From contig JADZCN010000082.1 in the NCBI GenBank assembly GCA_020851565.1, positions 37,752-101,751 on the forward strand: a stretch of 64,000 nt of DNA, in the 5' to 3' direction. Shown piece after piece: positions 24,314-30,850 of this stretch. Both the position numbers and the translations under genes were made by a program. This DNA is from Acidobacteriota bacterium. Lineage in GTDB: Bacteria > Acidobacteriota > Vicinamibacteria > Vicinamibacterales > UBA2999. The notes beneath the pieces are model-generated. The model was not told where the DNA came from. It saw nothing but the letters and a program-made list of their open reading frames with translations, and searched no databases. Position 1 is the first letter of the stretch; each line of letters begins with the position of its first letter.

Positions 24314-24446
24314 GGCTCCCCAACTCAAGGTTCCCCAACGCTCCCCGGCGCCGGCCATTCCTGGCCTCATTGTCTGATACCACCGGTATCTGCGGGTGCG
24401 GCAGTTCCTGGATGTTCCCAGGAGCTAGGAATCGGAGGATACGGGT

Positions 24447-24650
24447 ATGCCGACCGGAACGATCGCACGACTCCTCATCGACAAGGGGTTCGGGTTCATC
24501 CGGGATGAGTCCGGCCTCGAACATTTCTTCCACCGCAGCTCGGTGCGGGGGACGGTGTTCGAACTGCTTCGAGAGGGGCAGCGCGTCGAGTTCACTCCTG
24601 AAGAATCGCAGAAGGGTCCCCGCGCCGGAGACATCCGGCTGATCGAGTAG
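24447..24650 (+). CDS. Cold-shock domain protein
   Basis: 67 residues, one cold-shock domain and nothing else. RNP1 is intact (DKGFGFIRDESG), and RNP2 is FFHRSSV in place of the usual FVHFSAI. VFELLREGQRVEFTPEESQKGPRAGDIRL matches the end of the fold. It should bind single-stranded RNA or DNA as an RNA chaperone. GGAGG lies about 9 nt upstream. The long leader after the TTGACT/TACACT promoter suggests post-transcriptional control. It is single; a divergent relative with a worse RNP2 is at 26.1 kb. Confidence 0.88.
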   Translation: MPTGTIARLLIDKGFGFIRDESGLEHFFHRSSVRGTVFELLREGQRVEFTPEESQKGPRAGDIRLIE

Positions 24651-24744
24651 CGCGCGGCGCTGCTCCTTGTTTTTTGTAAGACTTGCTTCCCGACCGGCCC
24701 CGCTCCCTGGGGCCGGAGTCTCAATCCCCACAATTCGCCGCTTC

Positions 24745-24822
24745 CAGGGGTCTCGCGTTCTGGGGTTCTCGGGGTCTGGGGTTCTCGGGTTCTGAGGTTC
24801 TCGAGTTCTCGGGTCGAGGTCC
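24745..24822. repeat. GGGTTCTC-type short word array
   Basis: About nine variants of GGGTTCTC, GGGTTCTG and GGGGTCTG in tandem with 8-10-nt spacing. It is the inverse complement of the GAGAACCC family at 14760-14800. Confidence 0.65.
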
Positions 24823-24868
24823 GCGCGGGCGATTCTCTGAGCACCTGGTTTCGCTCCCAGCCCCCGGC

Positions 24869-24918
24869 CTCATCTGCGTTATCTGCGCTATCTGCGGCCT
24901 CTGCGTTCATCTGCGGCC
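24869..24918. repeat. ATCTGCG-type short word array
   Basis: Tandem ATCTGCGTT, ATCTGCGCT and ATCTGCGGC units with a period of about 9-10 nt, ending 13 nt before the 3' end of the selC gene. The same words occur inside ileS (43797-43862) and, inverted, after the Oar receptor gene (60565-60597). Confidence 0.65.
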
Positions 24919-24930
24919 CGGCATCGATGT

Positions 24931-25026
24931 TGGCGGAAGCGTATGGGAGTCGAACCCATCCTGCCCCGCAAGGAGGCAGCAGCCGGTTTTGAAGACCGGG
25001 AGGGCCACCGGGCCCCGGTCGCTTCC
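24931..25026 (-). tRNA. selC: Selenocysteine tRNA, anticodon UCA
   Basis: Read on the minus strand, the 96-nt gene starts GGAAGCGA and ends ACGCTTCC-G-CCA with the CCA encoded. It has the marks of bacterial tRNA-Sec: an 8-nt acceptor (seven pairs plus a final A-A), a long D stem (GGGGCC-CGGT-GGCCCT), an anticodon loop CTTCAAA with UCA at 24992-24990, a long variable arm (CTGCC...GGCAG) and a 5-bp T stem around TTCGACT. Its length and shape exclude ordinary class I or serine tRNAs. It reads UGA as selenocysteine with SelB and a SECIS hairpin. The selA, selB and selD genes are not in this window. Confidence 0.93.
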
Positions 25027-25092
25027 AGCTCGATCATAACAGTCTGCCATCGCTCCCGCGGAAGCGCCGGCGCCATGGCGAGATGGATCCTC

Positions 25093-25794
25093 CTACAGCG
25101 CACACAACAGGCGAAGCACCTCTCCGGTATCCGAGAGATCGTCCAGTGCGACGTCGGCACCGGCCCGCTCGAGCTCGACGCGCGTGTGGCCCCCTGTCGC
25201 CACCGCGATGGACCGGGCGCCCGCGACGGCCGCGCACGCCACGTCGTGCGGCGTGTCCCCGATGACGACCACGCGCGTACGGGCCGCACCGGGCACGCCG
25301 CGCTCGACGGCCCTCTTCAGGGCGATCGGGACCAGCGCGTTGCGGTCCGCCGAGTCGTCCGAGAACGCGCCCCAGCCGAAGTAGTCCCACAGGGCGAAGT
25401 GACCGAGCTTGATCTCCGCCGCTTCGCGGTAGTTCCCGGTCAGCAGGGCGAGGTGCAACTCGGGCCGCGATCGCACGGCGTCGAGCAGCGCGTGGACGCC
25501 GGGCATCACGCCCTTGATGCCCGTGCCCGGGCGCAGGATCTCCTCGGACAGGCGGGGCACGTACGCGCCGCGGAACTTCTCGTGATTCTCGGGCGTGTCA
25601 GGAACGCCCGTTCGAAGGAAGGCCTGGGACACCAACCACGAGTCGGTGCGGCCGCCCATCGAGATGCCCGCGAACGCGTCGGGCATGCCGAACAGGGCTT
25701 CGAAGGCCGCCTCCATCGCTCGTACGCCGGCGCGACCGGTCAAAAGGAGTGTGCCGTCGATGTCGAACAGCACGAGCGCCGGCCTCGGGCTCAT
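25093..25794 (-). CDS. HAD superfamily phosphatase
   Basis: 233 residues. HAD motif I is LVLFDIDGTLLLTG (nucleophile Asp in FDIDGT), motif II LALLTGNYREAAE, motif III the Lys in ALKRAVERG, and motif IV VVVIGDTPHDVACA. A helical cap after motif I (RAMEAAFEALFGMPDAFAG, MGGRTDSWLVSQAF) puts it with the Gph/beta-phosphoglucomutase-like C1-cap group. It should dephosphorylate a small metabolite such as phosphoglycolate. I start it at the ATG 25794, just before the DIDGT strand; the open frame continues upstream only through repeat DNA. No Shine-Dalgarno is visible, because the upstream sequence is a GATTGCCGATTG array. Confidence 0.85.
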   Translation of the reverse strand: MSPRPALVLFDIDGTLLLTGRAGVRAMEAAFEALFGMPDAFAGISMGGRTDSWLVSQAFLRTGVPDTPENHEKFRGAYVPRLSEEILRPGTGIKGVMPGVHALLDAVRSRPELHLALLTGNYREAAEIKLGHFALWDYFGWGAFSDDSADRNALVPIALKRAVERGVPGAARTRVVVIGDTPHDVACAAVAGARSIAVATGGHTRVELERAGADVALDDLSDTGEVLRLLCAL

Positions 25795-26058
25795 TGCCGA
25801 TTGCCGATTGACGATTGAGCGATTCATTTCGCGATGGTCGATAGTCTCATTGGGCATTCGGATTGGGGGATTCAGGCATTGCGGCATTGAGGGAGCGACG
25901 GTGCCAAGCGGCGACCAGCGAGGCCGCCAGGCGACGGTACAGACGGCGCGATGGCGGAATGCCGCGATCACCCAATCACTCAATCACCCAATCCAATGAG
26001 CAATGCGCAATCACTCGATCACCCAATGAATCGGCAATCGCCAATCGGCAATCGTCAA
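25795..26058. repeat. CAATCGGCAATC / ATCACCCA low-complexity region
   Basis: This 264-nt stretch between the cold-shock-like gene and the HAD gene is made of variants of GATTGCCGATTGACGATT on its left side and of ATCACCCAATCACTCA and CAATCGGCAATC on its right side. Left and right halves are partly inverse complements. A more ordinary stretch at about 25890-25965 sits between them. It has no convincing coding potential. Confidence 0.65.
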
Positions 26059-26071
26059 TGGGCACCCTCAC

Positions 26072-26281
26072 TCAGTCGAGCTGTTCGTGATGGATGTCTG
26101 CCGCTCTCGGGCCGCTGGCGGTCGCCTCGGCACTGAAGCCCACGCGCTCGCCCACCCAGATGTTCTCGAACCGGCCCCCGCGCACGTCCTCGGCGACGAA
26201 GAACCAGTCCATACCGGCGTCGTCCCGGATGAACCCGAAGCCCTTGTCCGTCTCGATGCGGAGAATCTCGCCCCACGGCAT
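26072..26281 (-). CDS. Cold-shock-like protein with altered RNP2
   Basis: 69 residues. RNP1 is kept (ETDKGFGFIRDDAGMDWF), but the RNP2 site is FFVAEDVRG, lacking the basic or aromatic FVHFS or FFHRSS residues that stack on nucleotides. The rest (FENIWVGERVGFSAEATASGPRA) follows the cold-shock fold, so nucleic-acid binding is likely but changed. It starts at ATG 26281, two bases after the stop of the ABC-like gene, with GGAGGG 8 nt upstream inside that gene. It is the last member of the Fur-rubrerythrin/PHP/ABC-like operon, which is an unusual place for a cold-shock gene. Confidence 0.82.
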   Translation of the reverse strand: MPWGEILRIETDKGFGFIRDDAGMDWFFVAEDVRGGRFENIWVGERVGFSAEATASGPRAADIHHEQLD

Positions 26282-26283
26282 GG

Positions 26284-27006
26284 TCAACGCCCTCCCAGTA
26301 CTCGTCTGAATCGTTCCACGAAGCCACCTCCGGGCGCCAGCCCCCCCGTGGCGGGGTTGAGCGTCAGGAGGTCGCCTCCAGCCTCGCCCGCCCACTCCGT
26401 GTCCGCTGTCAGCGTCAGCAGGGCGGCTTCGCGCGCCCGCACGATCCGCGACACATCGGACGCGACTCGCGCCACCGCCTCCCGTGGAAGCGTCGCCGAC
26501 GGGTGCTCCGCAATCACGAGCACCGGGCGCGCCGCGATGGCGCGTGCCAGGCGCACGCGCAGGTTCGTCTCGGCGTCCACGCGGCCGAGCGCCCGGTCCC
26601 ACATCGTCTCGGTAATACCGGCCTCGCGGGCAAGCGACTCCACCTGGGACCGCAGTGCCGGATCGATCGGATCGACCTCCAGCGTGAACGGCATCGCCAC
26701 ATTCTGGAGCACGGTGAGCATGTCCAGGAGGACGGCGCGATGGCTGATGAGGCCGAGGCCGTCCAGGGAGCGCAGCCAGGCCTGGGGGTTCGGGATGTGC
26801 CGCGTGTTGGTGCCGAAGAGCGTCACGTCACCCTCGTCGGGCAGGGCCGCACCGGTGACGAGGTGTACGAACATCTCGGCGGCGGGCGCGTCGAATCCCG
26901 CGAGGCTGAGCACGTGGCCGCGTTCAACGGCGAGCTCGCGCACGCGCAGCGGCCTCAGCCCCTGGTAGTCCTTCACGAGGCCGCGGATGTCGAGCAGCGT
27001 CTTCAT
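26284..27006 (-). CDS. ABC-ATPase-like protein without a working nucleotide site
   Basis: 240 residues that align in layout with an ABC transporter ATPase (LLDIRGLVKDYQGLRPLRVRELAVERGHVLSL, a Q-loop-like region LISHRAVLLDMLTVLQNVAMPF, and a helical subdomain). The functional motifs are lost: where Walker A (GxxGxGKST) is expected it reads AGFDAPAAEMFVHL, with no Lys; the LSGGQ signature is VDAETNLRV; Walker B is VLVIAEHPSATL, keeping one Glu but not the Asp. It is therefore probably a pseudo-ATPase acting by binding. No permease gene accompanies it. It overlaps the PHP gene by 4 nt. A truly active but divergent enzyme is unlikely. Confidence 0.78.
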   Translation of the reverse strand: MKTLLDIRGLVKDYQGLRPLRVRELAVERGHVLSLAGFDAPAAEMFVHLVTGAALPDEGDVTLFGTNTRHIPNPQAWLRSLDGLGLISHRAVLLDMLTVLQNVAMPFTLEVDPIDPALRSQVESLAREAGITETMWDRALGRVDAETNLRVRLARAIAARPVLVIAEHPSATLPREAVARVASDVSRIVRAREAALLTLTADTEWAGEAGGDLLTLNPATGGLAPGGGFVERFRRVLGGR

Positions 27007-27845
27007 GGCGCGGGTCGGGCCGGGCGAAGGGGCACCCGCGCCTCCAGCACCGCGAACTCCCGGGCCGGCAGCACGACAAGGCCCAGCGCCGCCCGGGTGT
27101 CGCCGAACCCATGGAAGTCCGAGCCGCCACTGGTTGCGAGGCCGAGTGCCGAGGCCAGGGCGCGGTAGCGCTCGCGCACGTCCGGCGAGTGATCGGAGTG
27201 ATGCACCTCGATGGCGTCAAGGCCCGCATCGGCCAGCGGCCGCAACAGGTGGTCGCGTCGTGTCACGCCCGGGTGGGCGAACGACACGATGCCGCCGGCC
27301 GCGTGGACCGAGGCCACGACGTCGAAGGGCGAGGGCCCGAGCCGGGGCACGAAGGCGGGCCGCCCCTGTCCCAGGTAGCGGTCGAACGCGTCGGCCACCG
27401 AGTCGGCGTGGCCGGCACGCACCAGCGCCCGTGCCAGCCAGGGCCGGCCGATCGACGTGCCGGGCGCCGCGCGCGCCTCGTCCAGGAGCGCCTCGACGTC
27501 CACCGGCACAGCCTGTGCGGCGAGCCGCGCCCCGATCTCGCGCACGCGGGCCATGCGGCGCTCTCGTTGCGTCGCGAGCAAGGCGCCCAGGGTGTGGTCG
27601 GTGTGGTCGACGAAGTAGGCCAGCATGTGGACGTCGCGCCCGTCGTCCACCGCGGTGATTTCGGTGCCAGGCACGACCCGGATGCCGCGCGCCGCACCGA
27701 GACGAGTCACCTCGTCCACCGCCTGCACGGTGTCGTGGTCGGTGACGGCAATGGTCGTCAGGCGGGCGGCGGACGCGCGGTCCACGAGCTCGGCCGGCGA
27801 GAGCCGGCCATCGGACGCTGTCGTGTGCAGGTGGAGATCGATCAC
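27003..27845 (-). CDS. PHP domain phosphoesterase (RNase AM / nucleoside 3',5'-bisphosphate phosphatase type)
   Basis: 280 residues. The four PHP motifs are intact: IDLHLHTTASDG at the N-terminus, TIAVTDHDTVQAV, VVPGTEITAV and GGIVSFAHPG, plus IEVHHSDHS and GGSDFHGFGD. This is the TrpH/YciV type with a trinuclear metal site that hydrolyses pAp or trims short RNA from the 5' end. The GTG start at 27845 overlaps the Fur-rubrerythrin stop (GTGA) and its own stop overlaps the next start (ATGA), so it is the middle of a tightly coupled operon. Homologues usually stand alone; the link to an iron or peroxide sensor suggests RNA or pAp turnover under oxidative stress. Confidence 0.85.
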   Translation of the reverse strand: MIDLHLHTTASDGRLSPAELVDRASAARLTTIAVTDHDTVQAVDEVTRLGAARGIRVVPGTEITAVDDGRDVHMLAYFVDHTDHTLGALLATQRERRMARVREIGARLAAQAVPVDVEALLDEARAAPGTSIGRPWLARALVRAGHADSVADAFDRYLGQGRPAFVPRLGPSPFDVVASVHAAGGIVSFAHPGVTRRDHLLRPLADAGLDAIEVHHSDHSPDVRERYRALASALGLATSGGSDFHGFGDTRAALGLVVLPAREFAVLEARVPLRPARPAP

Positions 27846-28822
27846 GCGCTGCGTGCGGCCGCGCGCCGGCGTGCCGGGGCGGGCTTCCGCTGGCGCTTCT
27901 GCAGCAGGCGATACTCGCGGATCAGCATCTCGAGGTGCTGCCGCTCCTCCTCGGCGAACTCCAGGAAGATCTGCTTGCCCTCGGAGTCCTCGAAGCGCTC
28001 GCCGTACCGCTTGAAGAACCGGTGCGACCCGCGCTCGCAGCGGATGCCGATGCGCAGCGCTTCGAGGTCGTCCACGCCGTCGCGGCGCAGCTGATCCGCA
28101 CCCGCGGCGAACAACCCGTTGGCGGCGCCCTTGAAGAACAGGAAGGTCGGCCGAGACTCGAGCTGCGGATCCTGTTCGAGGAGCTTGCGATACCGACCCT
28201 CCAGCGTCCCGAGGTGGTGCTTCTCCTCCTCGGCCAGCTCGTGGAAGATGCGCTTGCCGCGCGGGTCCTTGGTGATGCGCGCCGCGCGGGTGTAGAACTC
28301 CAGGCCGCTGCGCTCGGTGGCGATGGCGATGCGGAGCGCGTCGCGCGCGAACAGCAGCTCCGAGGTCGCCCCTTCTTCCGCCGGCTCCCGGCCGGTCCGG
28401 CACGCCTCGCACGTCCCGTAGATCTGCACGACGCTCTGCCGCGCCTGGAAGCCGCGGGCGGCTGCGACCTCCTCGACGAGCGCCTCGATGTCGGAGCTCA
28501 GGAACTCGTACGAGCGGTTGCAGGTCTTGCAGATGAGGTGGAAATGGCGAGGGTGCCGGTACGAGTGCTCGAACCGGAACCGCCCCTCGCCGAAATCGAC
28601 CTTCCGGGCGATGCCCGCCTCCACCATCCACTGCAGCGTGCGGTAGACGGTGGCGCGGCTGATCCGGTGATCCTCGCGCTTGATCAATGCCACCAGATCG
28701 TCCGCGCTGAGGTGTCCCTCCTGCCGGAGGAACACATTGACGATGAGGTCGCGCTTGCTCGAGCGCTTGGTGCCGGCGGGCCGGAGACGATCGAGATCGG
28801 GAATGGCCGACGCTGTGGCCAT
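27842..28822 (-). CDS. Fur family regulator fused to a rubrerythrin-like di-iron domain
   Basis: 326 residues in two parts. Residues about 20-145 are a Fur/PerR repressor: winged helix with ISRATVYRTLQWMVEAG, HPRHFHLICKTCNRSYEF, and two structural CxxC pairs (98/101 and 138/141). Residues about 155-305 are a four-helix ferritin-like domain of rubrerythrin type, with E170, EEEKHH around 198-203, E263 and EEERQH around 291-296 as likely iron ligands. No rubredoxin domain is attached. A peroxide- or iron-sensing di-iron site joined to a DNA-binding domain would let iron oxidation drive gene control directly. It starts the operon, 29 nt after erpA, and may regulate erpA and the operon. Confidence 0.85.
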   Translation of the reverse strand: MATASAIPDLDRLRPAGTKRSSKRDLIVNVFLRQEGHLSADDLVALIKREDHRISRATVYRTLQWMVEAGIARKVDFGEGRFRFEHSYRHPRHFHLICKTCNRSYEFLSSDIEALVEEVAAARGFQARQSVVQIYGTCEACRTGREPAEEGATSELLFARDALRIAIATERSGLEFYTRAARITKDPRGKRIFHELAEEEKHHLGTLEGRYRKLLEQDPQLESRPTFLFFKGAANGLFAAGADQLRRDGVDDLEALRIGIRCERGSHRFFKRYGERFEDSEGKQIFLEFAEEERQHLEMLIREYRLLQKRQRKPAPARRRAAARSA

Positions 28823-28850
28823 GTTCCCTCCCTTGCCTGGTGTGCTGCCG

Positions 28851-29228
28851 TTACGCGTTGAACGACTGCCCGCAGCCGCAGGTCGACGTGGCGTTGGGGT
28901 TCTTGATCGTGAAGCCCCCGCCCGTGATGGTGTCCACGAAGTCCACTTCGGCGCCCTTGAGGTAGCTGATGCTGACCGGGTCGACGAACAGCTTCACGCC
29001 GTTCGACTCGAAGGACTGGTCGCCCACGCCGGCGCCGGCCTCCTCGATCATCAGCCCGTACTGGAAGCCCGAGCAGCCGCCGCCCTGCACGAAGACGCGG
29101 AGGCCGCTCTCGGCCTTGCCCTCTTCGGCCAGCAGTTCCTTGATCTTCGTCGCGGCCGCCTCGGTCACCGTGATGAAGGCCGGCAGCACGTCCGCCACGG
29201 GAGTCGTCGTCTGGGTTTCAGTCTGCAT
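28851..29228 (-). CDS. erpA: A-type iron-sulfur carrier (ErpA/IscA)
   Basis: 125 residues. All three cluster Cys are present: GGGCSGFQYGL in the middle and CGCGQSF at the C-terminus. LRVFVQGGGCSGF and DPVSISYLKGAEVDFVDTITGGGFTIKNPN are family signatures. It carries [2Fe-2S] or [4Fe-4S] clusters to apo-proteins; the class I fumarase encoded just upstream, a [4Fe-4S] enzyme, is an obvious client. The N-terminus has a variable QTETQTTTP extension of about 14 residues. TAGAAT ends 6 nt before the ATG without a Shine-Dalgarno, so it probably has its own leaderless transcript in the short gap after the fumarase gene. Confidence 0.92.
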   Translation of the reverse strand: MQTETQTTTPVADVLPAFITVTEAAATKIKELLAEEGKAESGLRVFVQGGGCSGFQYGLMIEEAGAGVGDQSFESNGVKLFVDPVSISYLKGAEVDFVDTITGGGFTIKNPNATSTCGCGQSFNA

Positions 29229-29234
29229 GGCTCA

Positions 29235-29240
29235 ATTCTA
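29235..29240 (-). promoter_or_regulatory. -10 element (TAGAAT) of a leaderless erpA mRNA
   Basis: TAGAAT reads on the minus strand from 29240 to 29235, 6 nt before the erpA ATG. A weak TGACCG or CTGACC lies 18-19 nt upstream as -35. There is no ribosome site between. Confidence 0.55.
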
Positions 29241-29261
29241 ACAAATGGAATGCCCCGGCGG

Positions 29262-30779
29262 TCAGGCCAGTTTCGCCAGATTTTCGGCCGAAGAGGCCTC
29301 GATGTCCTTGTGAAGGCTGTTCCCGTGGGAATCCATCGTCACGATGGCCGGGAAATCCCTGAGCTGGAGGTGCCACATGGCCTCGGGCGTCCCGAACTCC
29401 ATCAGGGACACCCCGTCCACCCGCTCGATGCAGCGGGCGTAGAACTGGGCCGCGCCGCCGATGGCGTTCAGGTAGACGGCCCCGTGCTGCCGCAGGCCGG
29501 CCAGGGTCTTCCCCCCCATGCCCCCCTTGCCCACCACGGCTCGAATGCCATACCGCCCGATGATGTCGGCCTGGTACGGCTCCTCGCGGATGCTCGTGGT
29601 CGGGCCGGCGGCCGTGACCGTCCACGTGCCATCCTCGTTCTTCTTCACCACCGGGCCGCAGTGGTAGAGGACCGAGCCGCGCAGGTCCACCGGCGGCTCG
29701 TGGCTCATCAGGTGGTGGTGGACAGCGTCGCGGCCGGTGTAGGCAGGCCCGCTGATGATCACCACGTCGCCCACCTTCAGCGAGCGCACCGTCGCCTCGT
29801 CCAGCGGCGCGCGCAGCACGATCTCGCGGCCCGTTCGCTGGAAGCCGGCCTGGTCCATCATCGGAACCGTTGGTACCGAGGGGTCGCGGTAGAGCCACTG
29901 CCTGATGGCGCCCGACTCGCCGTCGAGCGTGACGCCCAGTCGGCGGAACGCCCAGCAGTCGTACGCTACCGACACGAAAAAGCTGGCCGGGAGCCGGTTG
30001 AGCATCCCCACCTTGCAGCCGATGAGCGACGTGCGCCCGCCGAAGCCCATCGTCCCCACGCCGAGCGTGTTCACGGTGCGCATGATCTCTGATTCGAGCC
30101 CGGCCAGGCGCTCGTCGGGATTGACGTCATCGAGCGTGCGGAACAGCTGCTGCTTGGCCTCGACGTAGCCGCTCGTGCGGTCCCCGCCGATGCACACGCC
30201 GATGGCGCCCGGGCCGCACCCCTTGCCCTGGGCCTGCCAGACGGCGTGCAGGATGCACTTGCGCACGCCTTCGAGCGTGCGGTCGGCGCGTCCGAGGTGG
30301 GGCAGCTCCATCGGCAGCGAGTACTGGACGTTCATGTTCTCGCAGCCCCCGCCCTTCAAGATGAGCTTCACCTCGACCTCGTCGCGCTCCCACTGCTCGA
30401 AGTGCAGGATGGGCGTGCCGGGCCCGAGGTTGTTCCCCGAGTTCTCGCCGGTGAGCGAGTCCACCGAGTTGGGCCGGAGCTTGCCGCGCTTCGTCGCCTC
30501 CGCCACGGCCGACTTGATCTGCTGCTTCATCCAGATCTGGTTGGCGCCGACGGGTGTCTTGATCTCGAAGGTGGGCATGCCGGTGTCCTGGCAGATGGCC
30601 CCTTCACCCTCGGCGGCCTGGTCGATGTTCTGGGCGACAATCGTCAGGGCCTGCGCCGACCGGGAGCCGGCCTCTTCGTGGCCCAAGGCGCCCCTGACCG
30701 CCGCCCGCACGTCCGGCGGCAGGTCGGTGGACGTCTTGACGATGAGCTGAAGGACGGAATCGAAGAAGTGCGGCAGCAT
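29262..30779 (-). CDS. Fumarate hydratase, class I (Fe-S)
   Basis: 505 residues, single-chain class I fumarase as in E. coli FumA/FumB. The N-terminal alpha part holds EGAICQDTGMPTFEIKTPVG, PGTPILHFEQWERDEVEVKLILKGGGCEN and GKGCGPGAIGVCIGGDRTSGY, whose Cys bind the [4Fe-4S] cluster. The C-terminal beta part begins near residue 315 and includes GDVVIISGPAYTGRDAVHHHL and GKGGMGGKTLAGL. It interconverts fumarate and malate in the TCA cycle; the cluster makes it sensitive to superoxide. It is followed by erpA, which fits cluster supply, and then by the Fur-rubrerythrin operon. TAGACT lies 8 nt before the ATG, suggesting a leaderless mRNA despite a GGAGG further upstream. Confidence 0.92.
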   Translation of the reverse strand: MLPHFFDSVLQLIVKTSTDLPPDVRAAVRGALGHEEAGSRSAQALTIVAQNIDQAAEGEGAICQDTGMPTFEIKTPVGANQIWMKQQIKSAVAEATKRGKLRPNSVDSLTGENSGNNLGPGTPILHFEQWERDEVEVKLILKGGGCENMNVQYSLPMELPHLGRADRTLEGVRKCILHAVWQAQGKGCGPGAIGVCIGGDRTSGYVEAKQQLFRTLDDVNPDERLAGLESEIMRTVNTLGVGTMGFGGRTSLIGCKVGMLNRLPASFFVSVAYDCWAFRRLGVTLDGESGAIRQWLYRDPSVPTVPMMDQAGFQRTGREIVLRAPLDEATVRSLKVGDVVIISGPAYTGRDAVHHHLMSHEPPVDLRGSVLYHCGPVVKKNEDGTWTVTAAGPTTSIREEPYQADIIGRYGIRAVVGKGGMGGKTLAGLRQHGAVYLNAIGGAAQFYARCIERVDGVSLMEFGTPEAMWHLQLRDFPAIVTMDSHGNSLHKDIEASSAENLAKLA

Positions 30780-30787
30780 ATCGAGAC

Positions 30788-30793
30788 AGTCTA
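30788..30793 (-). promoter_or_regulatory. -10 element (TAGACT) upstream of the fumarase gene
   Basis: Reads on the minus strand from 30793 to 30788 and ends 8 nt before the ATG at 30779. A GGAGG is just upstream of the hexamer, so it would not be part of a transcript begun here. Confidence 0.45.
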
Positions 30794-30850
30794 CCTCCGG
30801 CGCACAGGGGCCGGGCGAACTTCCCCGGGTGGCCGGTCGTCTACGGCTAC

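Noticed and set aside
25795..26058. The CAATCGGC region as an inverted-repeat end of a mobile element
   Set aside because: The inverse words are many and imperfect, there is no transposase gene and no target duplication.
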